In this document: positions 19,601-26,131 of the stretch, piece by piece
How positions within the stretch are numbered: the first letter of the stretch is position 1
Layout: each line of letters opens with the position of its first letter
Assembly: GCF_009604425.1 (NCBI RefSeq)
Contig: NZ_WEGI01000002.1
Coordinates: 558,001 to 622,000 of the forward strand
Length of the DNA stretch: 64,000 nt
From: Nocardia aurantia
GTDB taxonomy: Bacteria; Actinomycetota; Actinomycetes; Mycobacteriales; Mycobacteriaceae
Direction of reading: 5' to 3'
The notes under the pieces: generated by a model
The model's input: only the letters and a program-made list of their open reading frames with translations
Databases searched by the model: none
What the model was told of the DNA's origin: nothing
Position numbers and translations under genes: made by a program

Positions 19601-20113
19601 TACCCGGTCGGCGTTGACGACCAGATCGCCGGAAGAGCGGCGGCACGCCGCCTCGACCTCGGGATCGTCGAGGATCAGCCACGCCGGATCGGCCGGCAGC
19701 GCCGGGCGGGCGGCCGCGATCGTGAGACCGAGCACGGCGCCGCAGTCCTCGACCGTCCGAAGCACCCGCGAGGCCGGTAGGCCGGGGTCGATCGGCACGA
19801 AAGCGGCGCCCGATTTCGCCACCGCCCACATCGCGGCCACCGACCACACCGAACGCGGAATGCCCAGCGCGACAACGTCCTCGGGGCCGATACCGCGGGC
19901 GATCAACAGCCGTGCCACCCGCGAGGACCAGCTGTCGAGTTCGGCGTAGGTCAGCGACAGCCGCGCGTCGGCCACCGCGACGCCCTCGGGATTGCGTTCG
20001 ACGGCGGCGGCGAGCAGATGCGGCAGGGTGGTGACGGACGAGGTACGTCGGCGTAAGGGGCGGGTCCGGGCGGCCGTCGCGCGCCGATCCTGCCTCGAAC
20101 CCACGTCCACCAT
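13640..20113 (-). CDS. Two-module nonribosomal peptide synthetase with terminal reductase (A*-T-C-A-T-R)
   Basis: The 2157-residue enzyme starts at ATG 20113 (GGAGG 7 nt upstream). Domain order is A1 (about 25-520), carrier T1 (DDFFALGGNSL, Ser560), condensation (about 600-1100, catalytic HHIAVDG near 809), A2 (about 1130-1670), T2 (DDFFDLGGTSL, Ser1716) and an NAD(P)-dependent thioester reductase (1792-2157; LLTGATGFVG, YxxxK at Tyr1957/Lys1961). A2 is intact: YVLFTSGSTGRPKG, NLYGPTEAAV, and NDSGKLNR with Lys1663. A1 is degenerate: the A3 P-loop reads YPDGATALPAG (184-194), and the A10 lysine is Arg513 (DTRGRAAPG). The condensation domain has an extra Arg/Gly-rich stretch of about 50 residues before HHxxxDG, and A2 has an insert of about 25. 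The expected product is a peptide or acyl-amino aldehyde or alcohol released reductively. No tailoring or MbtH gene is adjacent. Confidence 0.93.
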   Translation of the reverse strand: MVDVGSRQDRRATAARTRPLRRRTSSVTTLPHLLAAAVERNPEGVAVADARLSLTYAELDSWSSRVARLLIARGIGPEDVVALGIPRSVWSVAAMWAVAKSGAAFVPIDPGLPASRVLRTVEDCGAVLGLTIAAARPALPADPAWLILDDPEVEAACRRSSGDLVVNADRVRPLRGDHAACSIYPDGATALPAGVVLSHTGLLGVCVAQRERCGVTEHSRTLHVASPGTGAALLELLLACGAGATMVIAPTGVHGGAELAELLRARRVTHAYLTPAAVASMDPAGLGELETLAIGGQAWGPDLITRWATGARRIVNVYGPAEATIIASIGEPPAPGRPITLGPAVRNMTARILDDRLHQAGPGGIGELYLAGAGVARGYHRRPGPTATRFVADPYGPPGSRAYRTGDLARQTPWGLQHLGRNDFRVEVRGVRFGLGEIDAVLAAHPGVDFAATAAHTGPTGATVLVAHVLPAAGASVDPAGLLAHAGRMLPGYPVPDSVTVLDRIPLPDTRGRAAPGLTTAAYRPPRDPVQRIVAEVYADLLRVTRVGLDDDFFALGGNSLSATRAAARIRAATGTDFPSRVLFEAPTVAALAAAVTVPRPGARPTGAARPHLVPRTRREPIPLAPAQYRMWLLNRFDPASALYHVPVAIRLTGLLDVAALGAAVADVIARHEVLRTVYPRAEHDAVQRILPPWAPHLTPVPVTGEPDLLARIAADATAGFDVTAEVPVRITLYVLPDNTSGPAPAGFRDRLTATAGGRPVVPSGASDGVRESTRPRVDRGRTADREHPAVGSAEVGRGRVYVLSLVAHHIAVDGWSLGPLMRDLMTAYAARGAGVAPRWEPLPVQYADYSVWQRELLGKADRPDSLAAQQVAFWARELADAPQSIELPLDRPRPPTASGVGRTLSCTVPAEVTARVASLAAAAEATEFMIVHAAFAALLARVTGAGDMVIGTPVAGRDEPETTDLVGMFVNTVALRSRVDAGMSFTDLVARTRDRDLAAFAHADLPFEQLVEVLAPERSPARHPLFQVALFFQNLAGTALELGDLRLTQVEFDSPAAKFDLQVTVMPGPAGRPWPVRFTYAVDLFEEQTVARLAEWFVRLLDDLVAAPDRPIGDADLLTAAEHAEWRSAADGGLHPAGDGLLLDGYRRAAATYPNAVALIAGERTLTYREFDARVNQLARYLIGLGIGPESVVVLSMPRSIELVVAMYAVLAAGGAYLPVDPEHPAGRIAHVVDTADPVCVLTIAGSLFPVAGPPVHTVDTLDLSDFSAEPIGAAELGTPLLPDHPAYVLFTSGSTGRPKGVVVSHRAIHNQMAWMAAQHEFGPDDVYLQKTATTFDVSLWGWFLPLRAGARLVLAEPGGQRDPAYLAQLVAARGVTVTDFVPSVLQVFLASAEPRQLATLRDVFVIGEALPPAAVAKFHRVMAESGRSLRADRRGTAPVDMGGPVTGGVGAGSDARLEVTGLHNLYGPTEAAVSITYHRAAAMDTPTVPIGVPQWNSRAQVLDDRLHPTPAGAVGELYLAGDQLARGYVRRPDLTADRFVADPYGPPGTRMYRTGDLVRRRADGVLEYLGRTDFQAKIRGHRIELGEIEVALLAEPSISQAVAMVASAATGDRLIAYVVPAGGTRPGIAELRRGLGRVLPSYMVPAAITVLDAFPTNDSGKLNRAALPEPVFEQREFVAPATLVEQAVAEAYAEVLGLDRVGAEDDFFDLGGTSLLVFTLQRALAARLRIDVAVATLFTDPTVRGLAARLEHRERSAEPVDPVETLAADAVLDPDIDPAGAAAAYPGPPMDVLLTGATGFVGVHLLRELLDRTEARVWCPVRAESVPQARDRIREALSHYRIRYDDYRGRIVPLPADLAAPRLGLSGTDYTRLTERIDLIVHNGARVNHLEPYRRLRAANVEGTRELLRMATTGRITPFQFVSTVNTVIPAAPAPDFVGWEDTVLPPEQVSGNGYVASKWVAEQLVRQAGERGLPIGIHRPGTVSGDTRTGVNSADDSFWNMIRAVAVLGLAPEVGDAAIPLVPVNYVASAVVTLALHPAVGVHHLVNTEPVPVRAVFDSLRRNGLRVDTADFETIAARLAEEAAAREADGDDSLVRAALLSGTYGTTTVVIDDTGTRAALADRGILRPAIDETVLDRYVEAFIASGFFPAPDRV

Positions 20114-20355
20114 GCACCAACCTCCACGCTCACGAAAACGAACTCGTCCGATCGACCCTTCGGACGGCACACCGGCATGCAACACTCACTGCGCAATACA
20201 ACAGCTCCAGCGCAGTCGACGCCACTCGGCGGGTGCCGGGTACCCCTCTTTTCCGTCGAGGGAAACCGATCGGCCGGGATTCACAGCGGTCTCACACCTG
20301 AGTCGATGCGAAAGAGACTGCCGTACAACGAGAACGGGTCGGAGGTGGGACGACG

Positions 20356-20529
20356 TCAGAGATGCGGATGGTGCCCCAGGGAGGCGCTGAACACGGAGGC
20401 GGGACGGCGACCGGCGGCCAGGTTGACCCGCTCCTGCGGGGTCAGCACGTGCCGGGAGTACATGCGGCGGGCCCGATCACGCAGGGCGGCCAGCAAACGG
20501 ACCCGCGACGGGGTATCAACAGCGGACAT
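20356..20529 (-). CDS. Small hypothetical protein, 57 aa
   Basis: On the minus strand an ATG at 20529, with GAGGAG 7 nt upstream (CCACGAGGAGTTCCGCC), opens a 57-codon frame ending TGA at 20356. The product is basic: MSAVDTPSRVRLLAALRDRA, then RRMYSRHVLTPQERVNLAAG, ending LGHHPHL. It has no membrane segment. It precedes the NRPS gene on the same strand by 242 bp. It does not show the MbtH signature. No family is recognised; the good ribosome site and an AT-rich upstream promoter region support a real gene. Confidence 0.6.
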   Translation of the reverse strand: MSAVDTPSRVRLLAALRDRARRMYSRHVLTPQERVNLAAGRRPASVFSASLGHHPHL

Positions 20530-20759
20530 GGCGGAACTCCTCGTGGTGAAATCGTCAACCCCCCTGGGTGGGCGGAATGTCTATTCTCGCACGTTATTAC
20601 CCTCGATGTCGTCAAAAATTCATGAAGAGTTCACGAAGATTGCCTCGCGACCTGCATCGACTACGTAAAGCAGCTGGTCACAAGCTATTTCGGCGCGACC
20701 TTCCCGGCTTCCGCAGTGGCCCCGAGTTTCCCGGGCTGGACCCGCAGTCCGGCACAACC

Positions 20760-20765
20760 GACAAT
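20760..20765 (+). promoter_or_regulatory. Leaderless -10 hexamer for CocE-type hydrolase
   Basis: GACAAT lies 6 nt before GTG 20772, the codon that begins a signal peptide. This argues against using the open frame further upstream. Confidence 0.4.
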
Positions 20766-20771
20766 ACAAAC

Positions 20772-22445
20772 GTGGCCCGTATCCTCCTGACGCGCGCGCT
20801 GCGCCGCTGGCTGCCGGCCGTGCTCGGCCTGTTGCTGCCGGTGCTGGCGATTCCCCTTCCCGCGGAAGCCGATCCACTGGTCCCCCACCGATGGCACGAG
20901 GAGTTCCTCACCACCCCGGACGGGATCAGGCTGCACGCGGATGTGCTGCGCCCGAGCGGATTACCCGACGACGCGCGAACCCCGGTGGTACTGACCGTGA
21001 GCCCGTACCGCGCCCACCTCGCCTATCTGACCGAACCGCGCCCCGGCGGCGGCCCGTCCACCACCGACCTGCCGGCGAATCTGTTCCTTTCGGCGGGGTA
21101 CACGTACGTGATCGCCGACCTGCGCGGCTTCGGCGGCTCCAGCGGCTGCCCGGACTTCGGCGGCCCGGGCGAACGGACCGATGTGCACACCGCGGTGGAA
21201 TGGGCTGCCGCGCAACCCTGGTCGACGGGCCGGGTCGGCATGATCGGCACCTCCTACGAGGGCTGGACCGGATTGATGGGCCTGGCCACCCAGCCACGGG
21301 GGCTCGCGGCGGTGGCGGCGTTCGAACCGGTCGTCGACCCCTACTCCTACCTGTACATGCAGGGCATCTCGTGGAAGTTCTCCGGAAAACCGGTGACCGA
21401 GAACGGAGTCCGGCCCGCCGATCTGGCCGGCCTGGAACATCTGCTGATCTCCGCGACCCCGCCGCACCCCGGCGACTCACCCGAGTACCGCGCGAACGCG
21501 GCTCGGGCACCGCTGGACTGCGCCCCGCCGTATCTGGCCGGCGTCATGAACCACGACGGCGCCACCGACTTCTGGCGCGAGCGTGATCTGGTGGACCGGC
21601 TGCGCGGCAACACGATTCCGCTGTTCCTCGGCCAGGGCTTCGTCGACTACAACACCCGCCCGGACCGGATCTTCGAGCTGTGGAACGGGCTCGGGCCCGG
21701 CGAGCAGCGCGCCTGGTTCGGCCAGTGGGGGCACCGCACCTGTCACATCGACTGCGGCACACCACAATTCGACACCGAGTTGCTGGCCTTCTTCGATCGG
21801 CACGTGGCCGGCCGGGACGTCGAGGTGCCCGGCCCGCACATCACCGTCGGCCAGTTCGACGGCCGCTGGCGCGCGGAGGACGCCTGGCCGCCACGGGATT
21901 CACGGCCCGTCCCGATGCCGCTGCGCACCGGCGACTACACCGACCGTGGCTTCCCGCCCGGCCCGGATCGCGAGATCTGGTCGGTGTCACAGCCGTTGGA
22001 CCGGGATCAGCACCTGTCCGGGATCCCGGTCGCCACCGTGACCGCCGTCGGGCCGCCGGACGCCACCGTCGCGGTCGAGCTGTACGACGTGGCCCCGGAC
22101 GGGGTGGGCACCGTGATCACCCGCGGCATCGGCCCGGCCGGCGCCGGGTCGGTGCGCCTGCTGGCCCAGGACTGGCCGATCCCGGCCGGGCACCGGATCG
22201 CTGCCCGGATCACCGATGTCGTGGACGACGTCTGGTCGCACGCGCCGGCCTTCGCCCGGGTATCGGTACGGGCCGCCCGCGTCGACCTGCCGCTGCTCAC
22301 CGGGATCCGCGATCCGGACCTCACCGGCGCCGTCACCGACGGCATCGTCAAATGGCGGGCGCAGAAGATCACGGCGATCCGGCCCGACGTGTTGAACAAT
22401 GACGGGGTGACCGTTCCGTTTCCCGACCGCACCGGCGACCGATGA
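20772..22445 (+). CDS. Secreted CocE/NonD-family alpha/beta hydrolase
   Basis: This 557-residue enzyme belongs to the X-Pro dipeptidyl-peptidase/cocaine-esterase-like family. The start at GTG 20772 gives a signal peptide (basic LLTRALRR, hydrophobic core LPAVLGLLLPVLAIPL, cleavage near AEA-DP). The hydrolase domain shows the nucleophile elbow IGTSYEGW (Ser161), the DLRGFGGSSG strand and the catalytic-His segment WFGQWGHRTC. The C-terminal jelly-roll half starts near residue 370 and ends around ITAIRPDVLNNDG. An ester or peptide substrate outside the membrane is expected; the exact one is unknown. It overlaps the next gene by ATGA, indicating translational coupling. Confidence 0.88.
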   Translation: MARILLTRALRRWLPAVLGLLLPVLAIPLPAEADPLVPHRWHEEFLTTPDGIRLHADVLRPSGLPDDARTPVVLTVSPYRAHLAYLTEPRPGGGPSTTDLPANLFLSAGYTYVIADLRGFGGSSGCPDFGGPGERTDVHTAVEWAAAQPWSTGRVGMIGTSYEGWTGLMGLATQPRGLAAVAAFEPVVDPYSYLYMQGISWKFSGKPVTENGVRPADLAGLEHLLISATPPHPGDSPEYRANAARAPLDCAPPYLAGVMNHDGATDFWRERDLVDRLRGNTIPLFLGQGFVDYNTRPDRIFELWNGLGPGEQRAWFGQWGHRTCHIDCGTPQFDTELLAFFDRHVAGRDVEVPGPHITVGQFDGRWRAEDAWPPRDSRPVPMPLRTGDYTDRGFPPGPDREIWSVSQPLDRDQHLSGIPVATVTAVGPPDATVAVELYDVAPDGVGTVITRGIGPAGAGSVRLLAQDWPIPAGHRIAARITDVVDDVWSHAPAFARVSVRAARVDLPLLTGIRDPDLTGAVTDGIVKWRAQKITAIRPDVLNNDGVTVPFPDRTGDR

Positions 22446-23797
22446 CCAGCGGCATCGCCCCGGCCGTCGGCGTCGACGACCGCACCGCCGAACGGCTCGC
22501 GGCCGCCCTGCGCTGCATCACCGTCTCCCGCGACACCGGTGACCGGGACGACACCGAATTCCGGCGGCTCGGCGAGCAACTCGACCGGGACTATCCGCTC
22601 GTGCACGCCGAACTGGCGCTCGAACGATTCGGCCACAGCCGCCTGTACCGCTGGGACGGCGCGGAGCCGGGGCAGCCCGCCGCGATCCTGCTGGCACATC
22701 TGGACGTGGTGCCCGCCGACGACGAAAGGCTGTGGACCCATCCGCCGTTCGCCGGGGTCGTCGACGACGAATTCGTCTGGGGCCGTGGCGCCATCGACGA
22801 CAAGAGCCGGGTGCTGGCCGTGCTGGAGGCCGTGGAGGCGCTGCTCGCCGCGGGCCGCCGCCCCCGCCGCACGATCTATCTGGCCTTCGGCCACGACGAG
22901 GAGCTCAGTGGCGCCGACGGCGCGGCCCGGATGGCCACCCGCCTGCGCGAGCTCGGCGTACGGGCCGACCTGCTGCTGGACGAGGGCGGCGTGATCACCA
23001 CCGGCCTCGCCGCCGGCGTGGAGCGACCGCTCGGCAACATCTTCATCGGCGAAAAGGGCTGGGCCACGGTGAAATTGACGGTGGTCGAGCCCGGCGGTCA
23101 CTCGTCGATGCCGGGCCGGGACACCGCCGTGAGCCGGATCGCCCGCGCGGTGGCGCGGATCCAGGACCATCCGATGCCGCTGCGGATGACCCCCGTGGTG
23201 GCCGAGATGCTGCGCCGGGCGCGTCCGGCGATGGCCGAACCGCGCCGCAGCGCGCTGCGGCTGCTCCCGGTGGTCTCGCCGGTCGTGACCCGCATCCTGG
23301 CGACCCGGCCGCAGACCGAGGCGATGGTCCGCACCACCGCCGCGGCGACGGTGATCCACGGCGGCGTGAAGGCCAACGTGCTGCCGCAACGGGCCGAGGC
23401 GCTGGTGAATTTCCGTATCCTGCCCGGTGATTCGGTGGCCGGGGTGCTCGAGCACTGCCGCCGGGTGGTCCGCGACCCCGAGGTGCGGGTGGAACTCGAC
23501 GGACCGGTCGCCGAGCCGTCGCGGATCGGCGCACCCGGCCCGGCCTACGATCTGGTCGCCGAGGTGGCCTGCGCGGTGGTCCCCGGGATCGTGCCGACCA
23601 TCGGAATCGTGCCGGGCGCAACCGATTCCCGGCACTACGACGGCCTGGCCGGCACCCGCTGCAACTTCGCCCCGATCGTCCTCGACGAGGTCGATCTCGG
23701 CCGGATCCACGGCGCCGACGAACGCCTGTCCCGCACCAACTACGGCCGGCTCATCGACTTCAACCACCGGCTGCTCGACCGCCTGTGCACGCTGTAG
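22442..23797 (+). CDS. M20-family metallopeptidase / amidohydrolase
   Basis: This 451-residue M20 enzyme has the zinc-site landmarks ILLAHLDVVPA (His and Asp), WGRGAIDDKSR (bridging Asp) and FGHDEELSGADGA (Glu-Glu). A dimerisation lid follows (GEKGWATVKLTVVEPGGHSS) and the distal His is near TDSRHYDGLAG. The arrangement is like carboxypeptidase PM20D1-type proteins. Two zinc ions in a cytosolic hydrolase acting on N-acyl amino acids or dipeptides are inferred from the family. Its ATG overlaps the stop of the CocE-type gene by 4 nt, so the two form an operon and may act on one substrate sequentially (outside, then inside). Confidence 0.9.
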   Translation: MTSGIAPAVGVDDRTAERLAAALRCITVSRDTGDRDDTEFRRLGEQLDRDYPLVHAELALERFGHSRLYRWDGAEPGQPAAILLAHLDVVPADDERLWTHPPFAGVVDDEFVWGRGAIDDKSRVLAVLEAVEALLAAGRRPRRTIYLAFGHDEELSGADGAARMATRLRELGVRADLLLDEGGVITTGLAAGVERPLGNIFIGEKGWATVKLTVVEPGGHSSMPGRDTAVSRIARAVARIQDHPMPLRMTPVVAEMLRRARPAMAEPRRSALRLLPVVSPVVTRILATRPQTEAMVRTTAAATVIHGGVKANVLPQRAEALVNFRILPGDSVAGVLEHCRRVVRDPEVRVELDGPVAEPSRIGAPGPAYDLVAEVACAVVPGIVPTIGIVPGATDSRHYDGLAGTRCNFAPIVLDEVDLGRIHGADERLSRTNYGRLIDFNHRLLDRLCTL

Positions 23798-23928
23798 GTC
23801 CCGCGGCGGAAACCGCGGCGGATCGGCGCGTCTCGTGCGACCATGGGGAGCCGCGCGGGCTCGCGACCGGGACCGGAACACTCGCGGCGGGACAGCCGGA
23901 CGTGCGGAGATCGGGAGAAAGGCGGGCC

Positions 23929-24792
23929 GTGGTGCCGCGTACCGAAACCAGCCGGTTCGACGGGAAGGGCGGCCGGATCTTCTGGCGCGCCTGGCTGCCC
24001 GACGGCGAGGTCCGCGCGGTGGCGACCCTCGTACACGGCGTCGGTGAGCATTCCGGGCGCTACGAACATGTCGGGCAGCGGCTGGCCGAGCACGGATTCG
24101 CCACCTACGCCGACGACCACATCGGTCACGGGCAATCCGCCGGCGGCGGCGCGAACATCGAATCGCTGGACGAGGCGGCCGACAACGAGGCCACGATGCT
24201 CGACCTCGCCACGCAACGGCATCCCGGCCTGCCGCGGTTCGTCCTCGGCCACAGCATGGGCAGCCTGATCGCGCTCTACCTCGTGACCCGCGGCCCACTG
24301 GACCTCACCGGCCTGGTGGTCTCGGCGCCGCCGCTGATCCAGCAGCCCGCCAACCCGGTCGAACGGGCCGCGTGGCCGGTCCTGACCCGGCTGGCGCCGG
24401 TGCTCAGCAGGCGCGCTCCCGGCCTGGGCGTCGTGAAGTTGGACACGTCGGCGATCAGCCGCGACGCTGAGGTGGTCACCGCCTACCACGCCGATCCGCT
24501 GGTCCACCACGGTGCGCTGCCCGCCCGGACGGCGGCAGAGATCCTGCGCGGCGCCGCGTTCGTGCAGGCGCACCTGGATCGGCTGACCCTGCCCACCCTG
24601 GTGTTGCAGGGCAGCGCCGACCGGCTGGCCCCGCCCGCGGGCGCCGATCTGGTCGAGCAGCGCGCGGCCGCGACCGACCTCACGGTGATCCGCTACCCGG
24701 GCCTGTTCCACGAGGTCTTCAACGAGCCGGAGCAGGAGACAGTGCTCGGGGACCTGGTCGGCTGGCTGGAGGCGCATCTGCCCCCGCAGTAG
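23929..24792 (+). CDS. Monoacylglycerol lipase-type alpha/beta hydrolase
   Basis: This 287-residue serine hydrolase closely resembles mycobacterial MGL (Rv0183). It has VATLVHGVGEHSGRYEHV (oxyanion HG), nucleophile elbow LGHSMGSLIA, DTSAISRDAEVVTAYHADPL, the LVLQGSADRL aspartate and YPGLFHEVFNEPEQE with the catalytic histidine. The family releases fatty acids from monoacylglycerols and sits at the membrane or cell surface. The start is one of two adjacent GTG codons, 23929 or 23932, behind GGGAGAAAGG. The open frame reaches back to 23785 but that part is not family-like. Confidence 0.92.
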   Translation: MVPRTETSRFDGKGGRIFWRAWLPDGEVRAVATLVHGVGEHSGRYEHVGQRLAEHGFATYADDHIGHGQSAGGGANIESLDEAADNEATMLDLATQRHPGLPRFVLGHSMGSLIALYLVTRGPLDLTGLVVSAPPLIQQPANPVERAAWPVLTRLAPVLSRRAPGLGVVKLDTSAISRDAEVVTAYHADPLVHHGALPARTAAEILRGAAFVQAHLDRLTLPTLVLQGSADRLAPPAGADLVEQRAAATDLTVIRYPGLFHEVFNEPEQETVLGDLVGWLEAHLPPQ

Positions 24793-24795
24793 GAT
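24790..24795 (+). promoter_or_regulatory. Leaderless -10 hexamer for lumazine synthase gene
   Basis: TAGGAT lies 6 nt before ATG 24802. Its first three bases are the stop codon of the lipase gene. Confidence 0.45.
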
Positions 24796-24801
24796 CCGGC
24801 C

Positions 24802-25275
24802 ATGGGTACCGACACCGGCCGCATCGCATTCGTCCGCGCGAACTGGCATCGCGCGATCGTGAACCAGGCCTACGAAGGCTTCCTGGCCGAGTACCGGGAT
24901 CTCGGCTACCAGCCGGAGACGGTCGACGTGTTCGATGTGCCGGGCGCCTTCGAGATCCCGCTGCACGCCCAGCGGCTGGCCCGCAGCGGCGGTTATTCGG
25001 CCATCGTAGCCGCCGCTCTGGTGGTCGACGGCGGCATCTACCGGCACGAGTTCGTCGCCGGTGCGGTGATCGACGGCCTGATGCGCGTCCAGCTCGACCA
25101 CGATGTGCCGGTGTTCTCGGTCGTGCTCACCCCGCACCACTTCCACGAGCACAGCGAGCACGTGAACTATTTCACCGACCACTTCCGCACCAAGGGCGCC
25201 GAGGCGGCGCGCGCGCTGGCCACCACGTTGAGCTCGCTGCGCACCCTCCCGGCACCCGCCGCAGGCCGCGGCTGA
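24802..25275 (+). CDS. ribH: 6,7-dimethyl-8-ribityllumazine synthase, RibH2 type
   Basis: This 157-residue protein matches the decameric type-II lumazine synthases known from Brucella and Mesorhizobium (RibH2). The landmarks are FVRANWHRAIVNQAYEGF, FDVPGAFEIPLHAQ, ALVVDGGIYRHEFV and VPVFSVVLTPHHFHEH. The enzyme joins 5-amino-6-ribitylamino-uracil and 3,4-dihydroxybutanone phosphate in riboflavin synthesis. No other rib gene is nearby, so it is probably a paralogue with a specialised role (flavin binding, stress) next to a housekeeping ribH elsewhere. The assignment to the RibH2 branch is by remembered motif similarity. Confidence 0.87.
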   Translation: MGTDTGRIAFVRANWHRAIVNQAYEGFLAEYRDLGYQPETVDVFDVPGAFEIPLHAQRLARSGGYSAIVAAALVVDGGIYRHEFVAGAVIDGLMRVQLDHDVPVFSVVLTPHHFHEHSEHVNYFTDHFRTKGAEAARALATTLSSLRTLPAPAAGRG

Positions 25276-25393
25276 CCGACCGGTCGGCACAACCGCAAAG
25301 CGCCGGGTCAGCAAGGCTGTTCGCGGCCGGGAACCGACATCAGAAGTACGGCAACTCAACCCTGCTGTTCAGCTGACGGCAACCAGCCGCTGC

Positions 25394-25399
25394 TAGCGT
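25394..25399 (+). promoter_or_regulatory. Leaderless -10 hexamer for DUF2334 gene
   Basis: TAGCGT lies 6 nt before GTG 25406. Confidence 0.45.
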
Positions 25400-25405
25400 G
25401 CGCGC

Positions 25406-26131
25406 GTGTCCGCACAGTTGGTGGTGAGTGTCCATGACGTGGCTCCGGCGACGGACGCCGAGACCGCGCGGTGGTGCGCCGATGCCGATTCGTTCGGTAT
25501 TCCGGTGTCGCTGTTGGTGATTCCGGGTCCGTGGCGAGGGGCCCGCCTGTCCGAGGCGCCGGAGTACGGGATGTTCCTGCGGGAGCGGCGCGCGCACGGC
25601 GACGAGATCATGTTGCACGGCTGGGAACATCGCGCGCCCGCCGAGGGCGCGCCGCTGCGCCGCGCGGTGGCCCGGGCGGTGGCGCGCGGCGCCGCCGAAT
25701 TCGCCGCGCTGGAGACCGCCGGCGCCGACGACCGGTTACGCCGGGCGATCGCGGTGATGGACGAGATGGGGCTGGCGACAACCGGATTCACCCCGCCCGG
25801 CTGGCTCGCCTCGCCGGCCGCGCTGCAGGTGCTGACCCGCGCCGGATTTTCGCACACCACAGACCATTTCGGCCTGCTGGATCTGCGCACCGGTCAGCGC
25901 CGGCGCGGGTTCGCGCTGTCGCAGCGGCCCGGCGGCACCGGGGAGCGGATGGCGGCCGGACTGATGCAACGGCTGGCGCGCCGATCGGCCCGGCGCGGTG
26001 GATTCGTCCGCATCGCATTGCATCCCGACGATCTGCACCGGCCCGGCCTGCGCACCGCCGCGCTGCGCGCCATCGAATCCGCGCTGTCGGCGGGCGCGGA
26101 GGCCACCACCTACGCCGGAGTGATCGAATGA
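25406..26131 (+). CDS. Polysaccharide deacetylase-like protein (DUF2334)
   Basis: This 241-residue protein begins VVSVHDVAP, the metal-site start of the DUF2334/NodB-like fold. It continues with VSLLVIPGPWRG, GDEIMLHGWEHRAP (His-x3-His type metal ligands) and RIALHPDDLHRPG near the C-terminus. The family is related to carbohydrate deacetylases. It overlaps the following glycosyltransferase gene by ATGA and so is in an operon with it; a shared role in glycolipid or polysaccharide building is inferred. Confidence 0.87.
   Translation: MSAQLVVSVHDVAPATDAETARWCADADSFGIPVSLLVIPGPWRGARLSEAPEYGMFLRERRAHGDEIMLHGWEHRAPAEGAPLRRAVARAVARGAAEFAALETAGADDRLRRAIAVMDEMGLATTGFTPPGWLASPAALQVLTRAGFSHTTDHFGLLDLRTGQRRRGFALSQRPGGTGERMAAGLMQRLARRSARRGGFVRIALHPDDLHRPGLRTAALRAIESALSAGAEATTYAGVIE

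Noticed and set aside
23785..23928. N-terminal extension of the monoacylglycerol lipase
   Set aside because: The upstream open frame is low-complexity, overlaps the M20 gene end and is not present in the family; GTG 23929/23932 has a ribosome site.
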